Source: Malaciobacter mytili LMG 24559
GTDB taxonomy: Bacteria > Campylobacterota > Campylobacteria > Campylobacterales > Arcobacteraceae
Direction of reading: 5' to 3'
Assembly: GCF_003346775.1 (NCBI RefSeq)
Contig: NZ_CP031219.1
Span: forward strand, 2,108,001 to 2,172,000
Length of the DNA stretch: 64,000 nt
Shown: positions 35,860 to 45,736 of the stretch, piece after piece
How positions within the stretch are numbered: the first letter of the stretch is position 1
Layout of the letters: every line of letters begins with the position of its first letter
Translations under genes and position numbers: made by a program
Notes under the pieces: model-generated
Seen by the model: only the letters and a program-made list of their open reading frames with translations
Database searches by the model: none
What the model was told of the DNA's origin: nothing

Positions 35860-37225
35860 CTTCAAAACCTAAAACTTTATAAACCTCATCTAATGTGGTA
35901 AGTGATTTTTTTACTTTCTCTTTTGCATCATCAAGAATATTTTTAAATTTAATAGTATTTAAATAAGTTTTAAAACTATCAAAGGTTTCATTTTTAGATA
36001 TTAGTGAACTTAAAACTTCATCTATTTTAATAACTTCTGCTATAACTGTTCTTCCTAAATACTTAGTATAGTTGCATTTATAGCAACCTTTAAAATTACA
36101 AAAAGGGCAAACTTTTAATACTAATCTTTGATAAAAAATATATTTTAAAGTGGAAGATAATAAAAAATTTTGGCACTTTAAATCTAATAATCTACTTATG
36201 GCATTTAAAGCATTACTTGAATGAATAGTTGAAAGAACTAAGTGGCCTGTTAAAGAAGCTTGAATAGCAATTTGCAAAGATAAAGAATCTCTAATTTCTC
36301 CAATAAAAATTATATCAGGGTCTTGTCTTAAAATATTTTTCAACACACTATTAAAAGATAAGCCTCTTTTTTTATCAATGTTTATTTGACAAATATTTTT
36401 AATTTTATATTCCACAGGTTCTTCAACTGTAATTATCTTTTTATTTTTATAATCTAAACTTTTTAATAAGGAATATAAAGTTGTTGTTTTCCCACTTCCT
36501 GTAGGTCCACACACTAAAACTAAGCCCTGAGTTAAACTACTAATCTCTTCTAAACTCTTAAAAATATTAGAAGAAAACTCTAAGGCATTTAACTTTTTAT
36601 CAATAGTTTTATTATCTAAAATTCTTAAAACAATTGATTCTCCATATAGTGTTGGTAAAATAGAGACTCTAAAATCATAAATACTATTTTGTATAGATTT
36701 ACTAAATCTGCCATCTAATGCAAGTTTATATTGGGTAATATCCAAGGAAGCTTTTAATTTAATAATTGAGCTTATAACTTTATAAAAATTTTTATGAAAA
36801 TTTATTATATGTTTTAATTTACCATCTATTCTAAACTTAATACATAAATAATCATTATGTGTTTCAAAATGAATATCACTAGCTCTTTTTTCAATTGAAA
36901 AATCTAGTAATAAAGTTAAAAACTCTTCTATACATTCTTGAGTGCTATTTGTTTTTACAACTTCTAAACTTAAATTATATAAAGCTATTCTTTTCTCAAT
37001 ATCACTTAAATAAAAGAGTATCTCTTCACTTTTAAATTCTAAGAATTTTGTAATATTAAAAAAGCAGGTTTTTGCAAATTTTATATCACTTTTTTTGCAA
37101 ACTGCACAACTTGTATAAATCTCATCTTCAAAAAAAGGCAAAATCAAAGCTTTTTCTAAAGCTTTTACATCATATTTTTTTACAAAATTATAATCTATTA
37201 TTAGCTCATAAAACTCTTTATTCAT
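35849..37225 (-). CDS. ctsE: Assembly ATPase of a DNA-uptake system (GspE/PilB family)
   Basis: Hexameric ATPase that powers pseudopilus assembly. It has Walker A GPTGSGKTTTLYSLL, the Asp box near IITVEEPVEYKI, Walker B-like DPDIIFIGEIRD, the His box LVLSTIHSSNAL, and a zinc-binding CPFC...CYKC segment near the C-terminus. The ATG at 37225 follows AAAAGG by six bases and gives 458 residues with a normal start; a 16-residue longer frame would overlap the upstream gene by 56 bases. The gene order resembles C. jejuni ctsX-ctsE-ctsF. Confidence 0.85.
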   Translation of the reverse strand: MNKEFYELIIDYNFVKKYDVKALEKALILPFFEDEIYTSCAVCKKSDIKFAKTCFFNITKFLEFKSEEILFYLSDIEKRIALYNLSLEVVKTNSTQECIEEFLTLLLDFSIEKRASDIHFETHNDYLCIKFRIDGKLKHIINFHKNFYKVISSIIKLKASLDITQYKLALDGRFSKSIQNSIYDFRVSILPTLYGESIVLRILDNKTIDKKLNALEFSSNIFKSLEEISSLTQGLVLVCGPTGSGKTTTLYSLLKSLDYKNKKIITVEEPVEYKIKNICQINIDKKRGLSFNSVLKNILRQDPDIIFIGEIRDSLSLQIAIQASLTGHLVLSTIHSSNALNAISRLLDLKCQNFLLSSTLKYIFYQRLVLKVCPFCNFKGCYKCNYTKYLGRTVIAEVIKIDEVLSSLISKNETFDSFKTYLNTIKFKNILDDAKEKVKKSLTTLDEVYKVLGFEDEV

Positions 37226-37868
37226 AGAAAACCTTTTGAACTTTATTATCTTTTTTAAATTGTATAAAATCATCTGATATGCTTATTATCTTATATGAAT
37301 TTATATAATCACCCACTGTATACCACCTATTTTCAATAAATACATAATTCATTACTACTGCTTCTATTTTAAAAGCAAATTTTTTATTTTCTTGCTTAAA
37401 ATCCTTTAACTTAAATCCTTTATTATTTAAATAAAACTTTTCAAAACCTACTTTTAAACTAACTAAAAAACTATTTTCATTTTTTAAAACTTCCATATGT
37501 TTAATATAAGAAAAATTATTATAGGTTTCAAGATAATAAATAGTTTTGACAAACTGCATAAAACTTGCAAAAAAGCTTAACTGTACTTCAGTATTTATTT
37601 GTTTGATTTCTTGCAAATTTATATTGTTGTCATTAAAGTAGTTTGTAAAATCTTTAATTATTTTTGTTTGATTTTTATTAAATATTCTATTTTCTTTTTG
37701 TATAGTAAAATTAAAACTATTATTATCATTTATAAGAATTAAAATTGTGATACTTAGAAGTATTGGAATTGAAAAAAGCTTTATTTTTTCAAAAAAAGAG
37801 AGTTTATCAATTTTATTTTCTAGTAGTATAAATACTTCCAAAAAGTTCATAATATTTACTTTCTTCAT
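37218..37868 (-). CDS. PilO/PilP-like inner-membrane component
   Basis: A 216-residue protein with one TM at about 30-47, a periplasmic alpha-beta region and a C-terminal beta-rich stretch (VVMNYVFIENRWYTVGDYINSYKIISISDDFIQF) that resembles the GspC/PilP core. It may be a fused PilO-PilP equivalent, which would explain the short operon. Its start overlaps the upstream gene by up to 56 bases; an ATG six codons later is an alternative and neither has a strong ribosome site. It occupies a position comparable to ctsX or ctsP in Campylobacter, but identity is uncertain. Confidence 0.6.
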   Translation of the reverse strand: MKKVNIMNFLEVFILLENKIDKLSFFEKIKLFSIPILLSITILILINDNNSFNFTIQKENRIFNKNQTKIIKDFTNYFNDNNINLQEIKQINTEVQLSFFASFMQFVKTIYYLETYNNFSYIKHMEVLKNENSFLVSLKVGFEKFYLNNKGFKLKDFKQENKKFAFKIEAVVMNYVFIENRWYTVGDYINSYKIISISDDFIQFKKDNKVQKVFYE

Positions 37869-38601
37869 TAAAAGATACTTCTTTTGTATCCAAATATTTT
37901 TTATTGTTATTAATAAACTTATAAAGCGAAACTTGCTCTTTTGAGTAAAAAACCACTTTAAATTCCCCCTTTGTAAAGTTAAGATTTTTTATATAAATAT
38001 TTGAATTATTTATTTCTTTAAATAGTTTAATTAATTGTGTAGAAAGAAGTTTTTTTTCTTGGTATAAACTAACTTCTTGCTTTTTTAAATTTTTATTTTT
38101 AAAAAGAGAAAATAAAGCAAATGAAAAAAGTAAAGTTGCTAAAAATAAAAATAGATATTTAAATTTTATATTTGAAGAAGAATTTATATCTTTTTGAAAA
38201 GATAATGAGTTTAAATAAATTGGTTCAACAGAAGAAAAATTAAATCTTTTAAAAAAATACTCTTTTATTTGTTCTTTAGTTAGTTTATATTTTAAATATT
38301 GATAATAGTAAAGTTTCTTATTTTTATATAAAATAAGATAATTTTCATATACAAAAAGTGTATAAATACTCTCGTTTTTAATATATTTTTCCAAATTAGA
38401 AAAATAGAATTTATTTGTTTTAAAAATAGTAATTTGATAGCTATTAAGCTCTTTTATAAAGGTATAAAATATATTTTCATTTATTTTTACTTTTATACCT
38501 TTTAATTTTAATGAAGTATCTATAAACTTATCAAGATTCTTTTGCAAAATCTCTTCATCAACACTAATAAGAACTGTTTTAAAATCAATAAACTTTTCCA
38601 T
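37813..38601 (-). CDS. PilM/PilN-like inner-membrane component
   Basis: A 262-residue protein with a cytoplasmic N-terminal part (about 1-145), a single TM at about 148-166, and a periplasmic coiled segment plus small beta domain (167-262). This bitopic layout is that of GspL or PilN. No ATP-binding motif of PilM was recognised. As first gene of the operon it is 31 bases downstream of the photolyase gene. It may correspond to C. jejuni ctsX. AT-rich, fast-evolving sequence makes the family call tentative. Confidence 0.55.
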   Translation of the reverse strand: MEKFIDFKTVLISVDEEILQKNLDKFIDTSLKLKGIKVKINENIFYTFIKELNSYQITIFKTNKFYFSNLEKYIKNESIYTLFVYENYLILYKNKKLYYYQYLKYKLTKEQIKEYFFKRFNFSSVEPIYLNSLSFQKDINSSSNIKFKYLFLFLATLLFSFALFSLFKNKNLKKQEVSLYQEKKLLSTQLIKLFKEINNSNIYIKNLNFTKGEFKVVFYSKEQVSLYKFINNNKKYLDTKEVSFNEESKYYELFGSIYTTRK

Positions 38602-38632
38602 AAAAAAGTTTAACCAATAATAACTAAAATTA

Positions 38633-40015
38633 TTATTTAATGCTTTTTGCTTTTTGTAAAAAATTCACTCTTGCTAAACTATGTTTTACTATTGGTTTTA
38701 CATAATCTTTAATCTCAGTATTAAATAAAAACTCTTCATCATGTAAATTTTTTGCTTCAATATCTTTTAAAATAGGTAAATATTTTTTTATATATATTGC
38801 ATCTTTATCAAATTTTTTACTTTGTGAATAAGGATTAAATACCCTAAAATATGGTTGTGCATCAACACCTGTACTAGAACTCCATTGCCACGATAAGATA
38901 TTTGAAGCAGCATCATAGTCCATTAAATACTTAGCAAAAAACTTTTCACCTTCTTGCCACGGTAACATTAAGTGTTTACAAAAAAAACTAGCTACTATCA
39001 TTCTTACTCGATTGTGCATATTTCCTGTTGTAATTAACTCAGTTACTCCAGCATCAATAATAGGAACTCCTGTTTTTGCACTAATAAAACTCTCATATAA
39101 CTCTTTATCAAAACTATAAGGAGCAGTTTTTTTAAAATCTTCTTTATGTAATTTAGGAAAATGAAAAAGTAAATAAGCATAAAAATCTCTAAAAACCAAT
39201 TGCCTAAAAAATCCTTCTGTTTGATGTTTTTGTCTTTTTAATTTTATTAAATATCTTAAAATCTCTCGAACACTAATAATCCCAAATCTAATATCTAAAC
39301 TTAAATTTGAAGTAGCATCTAAATTTAAAAAATCTCTATTTTCTTCATATTTATCAATTTTAAACTCCAATTGTTCTAATAAAACTTTTGGATTTTTATA
39401 GACTATTGAATTGCCATTAAAACCAATTGAGTTAATTTTTAATTCTTTGAAAAGCTTTTTAGTACTATCAAACTCTATAATAAAATTAAAATCACTATAA
39501 TTATATAAATAATTATTTTGTTTTTTATACTCTAAAGAGTGTTCTTTTACATAAATTCTTTTTGCTTCTTTAAAATATGGACTAAAAACTACATATGGAC
39601 TTTTATCAGCTTTTAAAATTTCATCTACATTGTAAATATAGTTATCTTGCAAAGGATTAAATTTTATTATTTTAGAGATTTCCAAATCTCTATTTTTTGC
39701 ATAGTTATCATAATCAATAGAAGCATATACTTCATTAAAACCATAATCTTTTAAATAATTAAAAACTTCTGTTGGTTTTGCATAAAAAATAAGTAAATCC
39801 AAGTTAATTTTTCTAAGATTTTCTTTTAATTGTAGAACTCTTTTAAAAATATAATCAACTCTTTTATCTTCTTTTTCTAAAGTATTTAAAATCTCTTTAT
39901 CAAATATAAATATAGGAAGAACTTCACCTTCAATACTTAAAAGTTGAACATCTTCTACTCTTAAATCTCTTCTATACCATAATATTGTTTTTTTATTTTC
40001 CACTTTTAATATCAC
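38633..40015 (-). CDS. phrB: Deoxyribodipyrimidine photolyase
   Basis: Light-driven repair of cyclobutane pyrimidine dimers using FAD. The 460 residues begin TILWYRRDLRVED (N-terminal antenna domain), and the FAD domain has RQLVFRDFYAYLLFHFP, then GVPIIDAGVTELITTGNMHNRVRMIVASF and WQWSSSTGVDAQPYFRVFNP, including the substrate-binding Trp. The start overlaps the TudS-like gene by 23 bases. A photolyase next to a DUF523-DUF1722 gene is seen in several bacteria (ybgA-phr in E. coli). Confidence 0.95.
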   Translation of the reverse strand: MILKVENKKTILWYRRDLRVEDVQLLSIEGEVLPIFIFDKEILNTLEKEDKRVDYIFKRVLQLKENLRKINLDLLIFYAKPTEVFNYLKDYGFNEVYASIDYDNYAKNRDLEISKIIKFNPLQDNYIYNVDEILKADKSPYVVFSPYFKEAKRIYVKEHSLEYKKQNNYLYNYSDFNFIIEFDSTKKLFKELKINSIGFNGNSIVYKNPKVLLEQLEFKIDKYEENRDFLNLDATSNLSLDIRFGIISVREILRYLIKLKRQKHQTEGFFRQLVFRDFYAYLLFHFPKLHKEDFKKTAPYSFDKELYESFISAKTGVPIIDAGVTELITTGNMHNRVRMIVASFFCKHLMLPWQEGEKFFAKYLMDYDAASNILSWQWSSSTGVDAQPYFRVFNPYSQSKKFDKDAIYIKKYLPILKDIEAKNLHDEEFLFNTEIKDYVKPIVKHSLARVNFLQKAKSIK

Positions 40016-40937
40016 TTCTTAATGCTAACTCATCTGGATAAGGTTGTAAAAATTTTTGTTTTAATAAAAACTCTTTATTGTATTTTACACTCAATAGTTT
40101 AATTAAAGCAATTACTGTTATTAAAGGTATAATTTTATTTTTATAATCATCAATTAGCTTTTTAAGTTCAACTTTTTCTTCTTTTGTAAGTTCTTTTTTA
40201 AAAAAACCTACCATATGCTCTAAAACATTAACTGTTTTACTAATCTTACTTTTTGTATTAATTGTTTGAAAAAAAAGCTCTTTATAGTTATTAACTATCT
40301 CTTCTAAACTTTTTGATTCTTGATTTGCTACTATTTTGCCCAACTGTCTATATAAAAGTTCATTTTTTGAATGAAGCAAATATTTATATGAAGTATGAAA
40401 TTCCACTAATTGGCTAATCTTACTAATACTATTACTTAATTTTTGCATATCACTATAAGCAAAAATTTGCATAATAAAGTTTTCCCTAAGCCAAGCATCA
40501 TTTAGTCTTGCTTCATCTTCTATGGCTAAATATGGGAATTTTTCTTTACATAAAGCAGCAAAAACTCCATCTTTTTTCCCTTGTGGCATACCATTTTCAT
40601 AATACTTTGCATCACCTAAACCACAGCTTGGCGATTTTGATTTTAGTATGATTCCACAAATAGGAAAATCTTTAAGTTTAGATGCTTCTTTTAAAGAAGA
40701 TTCCATTATTTTTTCAGTTACATCCTCTTTTGTAAAGACTGTCTTAAGGAAAATTTTATTTTTCTCACTAATTATTCGAATAGTCTCTCTTGGAGTTCCC
40801 AAGGCCAAATGTTCTGGACAGAAATGTACAAAATCTGCGTATTTACTTAAAGTATCTAAAATAAACTTATCTTTTTGATTTGTACCATCATATCTTACAT
40901 TATTGCCTAATAAACAACTTGAAACAGCTAGTAACAT
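39993..40937 (-). CDS. DUF523-DUF1722 protein (TudS/YbgA-like)
   Basis: Two-domain protein of 314 residues. The N-terminal DUF523 domain (about 1-150) has C8 in SSCLLGNNVRYDG, C40 in HFCPE and C105 in SPSCGLG, in the positions expected for an iron-sulfur cluster in TudS-type thiouracil desulfurases. The C-terminal DUF1722 (YbgA) domain (about 165-300) contains EFHTSYKYLLHSKN and a helical tail. Known TudS proteins desulfurate thio-uracil; whether this member does is inference. Overlap with phrB suggests a nucleic-acid damage or thio-base related role. Confidence 0.85.
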   Translation of the reverse strand: MLLAVSSCLLGNNVRYDGTNQKDKFILDTLSKYADFVHFCPEHLALGTPRETIRIISEKNKIFLKTVFTKEDVTEKIMESSLKEASKLKDFPICGIILKSKSPSCGLGDAKYYENGMPQGKKDGVFAALCKEKFPYLAIEDEARLNDAWLRENFIMQIFAYSDMQKLSNSISKISQLVEFHTSYKYLLHSKNELLYRQLGKIVANQESKSLEEIVNNYKELFFQTINTKSKISKTVNVLEHMVGFFKKELTKEEKVELKKLIDDYKNKIIPLITVIALIKLLSVKYNKEFLLKQKFLQPYPDELALRSDIKSGK

Positions 40938-41272
40938 ACCTTTTCCTTAAATAAAAAATTATAATATATTATAGCAACATTATTTGGTTTTTAATACACA
41001 ATTTTTGTTCATTTATCATTATATGTTTTTATTATAAATAATATCACTATTTTTTATATTTTTGATTTTTATTACAATAAGTAACATTAAAAAGCATATA
41101 TACTTATATATTACTTTAATTATATTATTAATATATTTAATAAAGTTTATTAGATAATTTTTATGTGTAGAATTTGCATACTTTATATTTTTACACATTT
41201 TTTACATAAATTTATGTTTCAAAATGAAACATTTATTTTTATTATGTGTAAATTTAAGAGAGAGGAGAGAGG
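40938..41272. promoter_or_regulatory. Gene-free control region upstream of the acetate-uptake genes
   Basis: This 335-base AT-rich gap holds no gene that I can see. Near its end is a perfect palindrome, ATGTTTCA-AAA-TGAAACAT (41214-41232), followed by TATTAT-like sequence and an AGGAG ribosome site before 41273. The palindrome lies about 40 bases upstream of the coding start, around the expected -35 region, and is probably an operator. The rest contains several T-rich runs but no other clear signal. Confidence 0.5.
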
Positions 41273-41587
41273 ATGAACGAAGAATTAGTAAACAAGATTG
41301 AAAATCATCCAAAGTATATTGAACTAATTTCAAAAAGAAAAAGTTTCAGTATTAAACTTGGAATTTTCGTATTGGTTATGTTTTATGCATATATTTTAAC
41401 TATTGCATTTAACAAAGAAATTTTGGCTACAAAAATAGGAGATGGTCTTACAACTATTGCATTTCCAATAGCTTTAGCTATTTTAGTAATTAGTTTTATA
41501 ACGACAATCATTTATGTAAGAAGAGCAAATGGTGAATTTGAAGATTTAATCAATGCTGTAAAAAATGATGTAAAGGATTCGTTATAA
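41273..41587 (+). CDS. yjcH: DUF485 small membrane protein (YjcH type)
   Basis: A 104-residue inner-membrane protein with two TMs (about 26-44 and 60-80), typical of the DUF485 proteins encoded before acetate permease. The N-terminal [14 protein letters not shown] is the family start. The last base of its stop is the first of the actP ATG, so the two are coupled. Its function in transport is not defined. Confidence 0.9.
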   Translation: MNEELVNKIENHPKYIELISKRKSFSIKLGIFVLVMFYAYILTIAFNKEILATKIGDGLTTIAFPIALAILVISFITTIIYVRRANGEFEDLINAVKNDVKDSL

Positions 41588-43236
41588 TGTTTAAGATTAT
41601 TGCACTACTACTATTAACTTGTTTTTCAATGTTTGCTGCGGGTGATGCAACATTTGAAGCAACAAAAAGAGAGTTAAATATTCCTGCTATTATAATGTTC
41701 TTTATTTTTATTGTTGGAACATTAGGAATTACTTATTGGGCTGCTAGAAAAACTAAATCTGCAAGTGATTTTTATACTGCTGGTGGAGGAATTTCAGGAT
41801 TTCAAAATGGTTTAGCAATTGCTGGAGATTATATGTCAGCAGCAGCATTTTTAGGAGTTTCTGGACTTATTTACTTAAAAGGGTATGATGGAGTTATCTA
41901 TGCTGTTTCATTTCTTGTTGGATGGCCAATTATTTTATTTTTTATGGCTGAAAAATTAAGAAACTTAGGTAAATTTACATTTGCTGATATTGCTGCATAT
42001 AGACTTGGACAAAAAGAGATTAGAACTTTAGCTGCATTTGGTTCATTATCTGTTGTTATTTTATATCTTATTGCACAAATGGTAGGAGCAGGGAAACTTA
42101 TTCAAGTTCTTTTTGGAATGGAATATGAGTTTGCAGTTATCCTTGTGGGTGTATTAATGATTATTTATGTAACATTTGGTGGTATGCTTGCAACTACTTG
42201 GGTTCAAATTATTAAAGCATGTCTATTACTTTCTGGGGTTTCATTTATGGCGGTTATGGTGTTATACCACTTTAATTTTAGCTTCGAAAGCTTAGCTGTT
42301 AAAGCAGTGGAAAATCATGCTTCAGGTGAGTCTATTTTAGCTCCTGGTGGATTTATTTCTGACCCTATTTCTGCTATTTCTCTTGGTATGGCACTTATGT
42401 TAGGAACAGCTGGTCTTCCACATGTTCTTATGAGATTTTTTACAGTTGGTAATGCTAAAGAAGCTAGAAAATCTGTTGTTTATGCAACTGGTTTTGTTGG
42501 TTACTTTTGGATAATTATTACTATTGTTGGATTTGGTGCAATTGCATTTTTAAATAGTGCAGAAGGTGCACAATATTTTGTTGATGGAAAACTATTTGGT
42601 GGAAATAATATGGCATCAATTCACTTATCTCATATGTTAGGTGGAAACGCTTTCTTAGGATTTATTTCAGCTGTTGCTTTTGCTACTATTTTAGCAGTTG
42701 TATCTGGTTTAACACTTGCAGGAGCAAGTGCTATTTCTCATGATATTTATGCAAATGTTATAAATCCAAATGCTAGTGATGAAAATGTTGTTAAATTATC
42801 TAAAATTACTGTTATTATCGTAGGTATATTAGGAGTTATTTTAGGAATAGCATTTGAACAACAAAATATTGCATATATGGTTGGTCTTGCATTTGGTATT
42901 GCTGCATCTGCAAACTTCCCTATTTTATTCTTATCTATTTACTGGAGAGGATTAACAACAAGAGGTGCATTTATTGGTGGATTTATTGGTCTTATAACTG
43001 CTGTTACTTTAGTTGTAGTTGGACCAATTGTATGGGTACAAATTTTAGGAAATGCTGAGGCATTATTTCCATATAAACACCCTGCACTATTCTCTGTAAC
43101 TGTAGCATTTGTTGCTATTTGGTTTTTCTCAATTACTGATAATTCACAAAAAGGAAAAGCTGAAAAACAACTGTTTAGAGCACAAAATATTAGGGCTGAA
43201 ACTGGATTTGGAGCTGCAGGAGCAGTTGATCACTAG
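41587..43236 (+). CDS. actP: Cation/acetate symporter
   Basis: Sodium:solute symporter family transporter (549 residues, about 13 TMs) for acetate and short-chain organic acids. The first 20 residues form a signal-like segment, then [29 protein letters not shown], which is the family signature, and [12 protein letters not shown]. yjcH-actP is a standard pair. Acetate uptake would suit a microaerobe that uses organic acids. A 16-bp hairpin follows. Confidence 0.95.
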   Translation: MFKIIALLLLTCFSMFAAGDATFEATKRELNIPAIIMFFIFIVGTLGITYWAARKTKSASDFYTAGGGISGFQNGLAIAGDYMSAAAFLGVSGLIYLKGYDGVIYAVSFLVGWPIILFFMAEKLRNLGKFTFADIAAYRLGQKEIRTLAAFGSLSVVILYLIAQMVGAGKLIQVLFGMEYEFAVILVGVLMIIYVTFGGMLATTWVQIIKACLLLSGVSFMAVMVLYHFNFSFESLAVKAVENHASGESILAPGGFISDPISAISLGMALMLGTAGLPHVLMRFFTVGNAKEARKSVVYATGFVGYFWIIITIVGFGAIAFLNSAEGAQYFVDGKLFGGNNMASIHLSHMLGGNAFLGFISAVAFATILAVVSGLTLAGASAISHDIYANVINPNASDENVVKLSKITVIIVGILGVILGIAFEQQNIAYMVGLAFGIAASANFPILFLSIYWRGLTTRGAFIGGFIGLITAVTLVVVGPIVWVQILGNAEALFPYKHPALFSVTVAFVAIWFFSITDNSQKGKAEKQLFRAQNIRAETGFGAAGAVDH

Positions 43237-43268
43237 AAATATAAAGGGGAAATTTCCTCTTTATATTT
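43237..43268. terminator. Terminator between actP and thiD
   Basis: A 16-bp inverted repeat (43237-43252 with 43253-43268) with one G-T pair and no free loop except the central bases. It serves both convergent genes. Confidence 0.8.
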
Positions 43269-44031
43269 TAACTTTATGATTTATTACACCTGTACCTTTA
43301 CCAATATTTGGAGCAGATAAAATAGCTTCATATACATACTCTTTTGCCTTTTTAATCGACTCTTCTAAAGATTTACCCAAAGCTAAATTTGATGCAATTG
43401 CAGAAGATAAAGTACAACCTGTCCCATGAAGATTTTTTGTTCTAATATATGGAGTATGAAAAGATTTTATATCATTTTTAGTATATAAATAATCAATACT
43501 ATAAATTATATTATTTATCTCTTTTATATGGTTTTTTATAAGAACATTTGTTTTTAATTCTCTAATTTTATTTAAATCATGTTTTTTATCTTCTTCATAA
43601 TTAAATAATTGTCTTGCTTCATACATATTTGGAGTAATTAACTTAGCATATTTACAAAGTTCTTTTAATTCATTTACTGCTTCTGTTTCAAGTAGAGCTG
43701 AACCTGCTTTTGAAACAAAAACAGGGTCTAATACAATTGGTATATCAAGATTTCTAATTGAGTTTTTAACTACTTGTATAATCTCTTTATTAAAAAGCAT
43801 TCCAATTTTAATAGCTTTTATATCTAAATCTTGTAATAAAGATTCAATTTGAGATTGAATAAATCTTGGGTCTACTTCATATATATCTTTTACTCCGGTT
43901 GTATTTTGTGCAGTAAGCACAGTTACAACTGAAGCTCCATATAAACCATGGGCTTCAAAAGTTTTCAAATCTGCTTGTATCCCAGCTCCACCACATGAAT
44001 CAGAGCCAGCAATAGTAAGAACAGCTTGCAT
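43261..44031 (-). CDS. thiD: Hydroxymethylpyrimidine/phosphomethylpyrimidine kinase
   Basis: Phosphorylates HMP and HMP-phosphate in thiamine synthesis and salvage. The 256-residue ribokinase-fold protein starts [23 protein letters not shown], has [15 protein letters not shown], and the anion-hole/catalytic [15 protein letters not shown]. No thiE is beside it. It is downstream of the LytTR gene on the same strand after 12 bases, so it may be co-transcribed with the carotenoid-like/LytS/LytTR genes. Confidence 0.94.
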   Translation of the reverse strand: MQAVLTIAGSDSCGGAGIQADLKTFEAHGLYGASVVTVLTAQNTTGVKDIYEVDPRFIQSQIESLLQDLDIKAIKIGMLFNKEIIQVVKNSIRNLDIPIVLDPVFVSKAGSALLETEAVNELKELCKYAKLITPNMYEARQLFNYEEDKKHDLNKIRELKTNVLIKNHIKEINNIIYSIDYLYTKNDIKSFHTPYIRTKNLHGTGCTLSSAIASNLALGKSLEESIKKAKEYVYEAILSAPNIGKGTGVINHKVKI

Positions 44032-44043
44032 AAAAAAATCCTT

Positions 44044-44736
44044 TTAATTATCAATAAACTCTCTAAATTTTTTTGCACCATCTTTACTTGAAATTACACT
44101 ATCTTTTATATTTGTAAAGAAAAACTCTATTTTACTTTGCTCTAAAGTCTTCATACTTTTTACATAATCAAGATTAATTATATATGATCTGTGTATTCTA
44201 AAAAAATTTGGTGTTGTAAGAAAATTTTCCATATCTGATATTTTTTTACTATAATAAGAAAAACCATCTTTTGTTCTAAAAATTACTTCATTTAAATCAG
44301 CTTGTATATAGACAATATCTTCTGGTTTTAAAAGATAAGCTTCATCACCATTTTTAGTTAAAAACTTAATACTTTTTTCTTGTTTTTTATATGAGATTGC
44401 TCTATTTATACTTTTTTGTAAATCATCTTTTGAAAAAGGTTTTAATAAATAATCAATTGCCCCTATTTCAAAAGCTTTTAACGCATACTCTTCATATGCC
44501 GTTTGGAAGATTACAAAAGCCTCTTTATTATTTGCAAAAATTTCAGAAGCCAACTCTAAACCACTAATCTCAGGCATATTTATATCAAGTATATAAATAT
44601 CAAAATTATGTGTATTAGTAAGAGCATCAAATTCTTGTTTATTATTTGCAATTTCGTAATAATATTTTAATTCTTCTAAAAATCTTATCAATCTTTTTAT
44701 TGCAAGCTCTTCATCATCCATTATTAATATCTTCAT
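44044..44736 (-). CDS. LytTR-type response regulator
   Basis: Cytoplasmic DNA-binding regulator of 230 residues. The receiver (about 1-120) has DDEE acidic pocket, phospho-acceptor D in IYILDINMP, and K in YLLKPFSK. The LytTR domain (about 130-230) has [13 protein letters not shown] and [16 protein letters not shown]. It overlaps the kinase gene by 23 bases and forms a two-component pair with it. The regulon is unknown; the kinase is encoded directly after an oxidoreductase gene. Confidence 0.92.
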   Translation of the reverse strand: MKILIMDDEELAIKRLIRFLEELKYYYEIANNKQEFDALTNTHNFDIYILDINMPEISGLELASEIFANNKEAFVIFQTAYEEYALKAFEIGAIDYLLKPFSKDDLQKSINRAISYKKQEKSIKFLTKNGDEAYLLKPEDIVYIQADLNEVIFRTKDGFSYYSKKISDMENFLTTPNFFRIHRSYIINLDYVKSMKTLEQSKIEFFFTNIKDSVISSKDGAKKFREFIDN

Positions 44737-45736
44737 TTTTCTTTCCTATTATAATTTTGTATGTGGGTAATTCTTTATTTACTAGCAAAACTTTTCCATT
44801 TAAAAGTATTTCCAATCTCTCCTTTAAATTCTTAAGTCCAATTCCAAAACTATCGTTTTTAACGGGTTTACCATTATTTGAAACAATTATTTCAAACTCT
44901 TTATTTTTAATACAAACTATATTTATAATTAGTTGTTTTTTATTTTTATCAAAACCATGTTTTATTGCATTTTCTACAAGTAATTGAATAGAAAACTTTG
45001 GAATTAAAATTTCAAAATACTCTTTTTTTATATCTAAATTTAAAACTATTTTATTTGAAAATCGAACATTTTCTAAGAAAACATATCTTTTTAGATTATC
45101 AATTTCATCTTTTAAACTATTTAAAGCAGACTCTTTCATACTCTGTCTTAAAAATTTTGAAAGTTCAACTAAATTCTCTTCTGCTTTATTTATATCTTCA
45201 TGCAAAAGTTCAACTAATGAATTTAAAGAATTAAATAAAAAGTGAGGATTTAATTGCCTTTGCAAAGATTTTAGCCTACTATCTAAAAGCAGTTTTTCAT
45301 TATGCTCTTTTTTATTACTCATTTTTACAAATTGATATAAAAGTGCTGCAACAAAATATGTAAGAAAACCTATAAAAATAGAAAAAAGAATATAGCTATT
45401 TTTAAATTTTTCAATTAAATAAATATCAAAAAAAATAGATAAAAAATAAGTTAAAATTGTACCTAGAAAGCCAGATAAAAAAGAAAAAACAATTGCCAAT
45501 AAAATCCAATATTTTTTTGAAACTTTTGGCAAAATATAGTTATTTAAATAGTTTATAAAAACCATTGAAAACATAAAAATATCAATACCTAAAAGTAATC
45601 CAAAATATAAAGCATTTTGTATATTTTCATCTATTAAAAAGTAACTGTAAATAGATAAAATAATAGAAAAGAATATGGCTATTATAAAAATAAAAAACCA
45701 ATCTTTAACTTTTATTTGTAATTCTAGATTTTTCAT
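44714..45736 (-). CDS. LytS/YehU-type membrane histidine kinase
   Basis: The 340-residue sensor has five or so TM helices in the first 180 residues with short loops (no large external domain), then the His-kinase domain LNPHFLFNSLNSLVELL and an ATPase with NAIKHGFDKNKK and GIGLKNLKERL. Such kinases often sense within the membrane. The ATG at 45736 overlaps the oxidoreductase stop (ATGA) and follows AAAGG by five bases; a frame 15 codons longer is not favoured. It pairs with the LytTR regulator. Confidence 0.9.
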   Translation of the reverse strand: MKNLELQIKVKDWFFIFIIAIFFSIILSIYSYFLIDENIQNALYFGLLLGIDIFMFSMVFINYLNNYILPKVSKKYWILLAIVFSFLSGFLGTILTYFLSIFFDIYLIEKFKNSYILFSIFIGFLTYFVAALLYQFVKMSNKKEHNEKLLLDSRLKSLQRQLNPHFLFNSLNSLVELLHEDINKAEENLVELSKFLRQSMKESALNSLKDEIDNLKRYVFLENVRFSNKIVLNLDIKKEYFEILIPKFSIQLLVENAIKHGFDKNKKQLIINIVCIKNKEFEIIVSNNGKPVKNDSFGIGLKNLKERLEILLNGKVLLVNKELPTYKIIIGKKNEDINNG

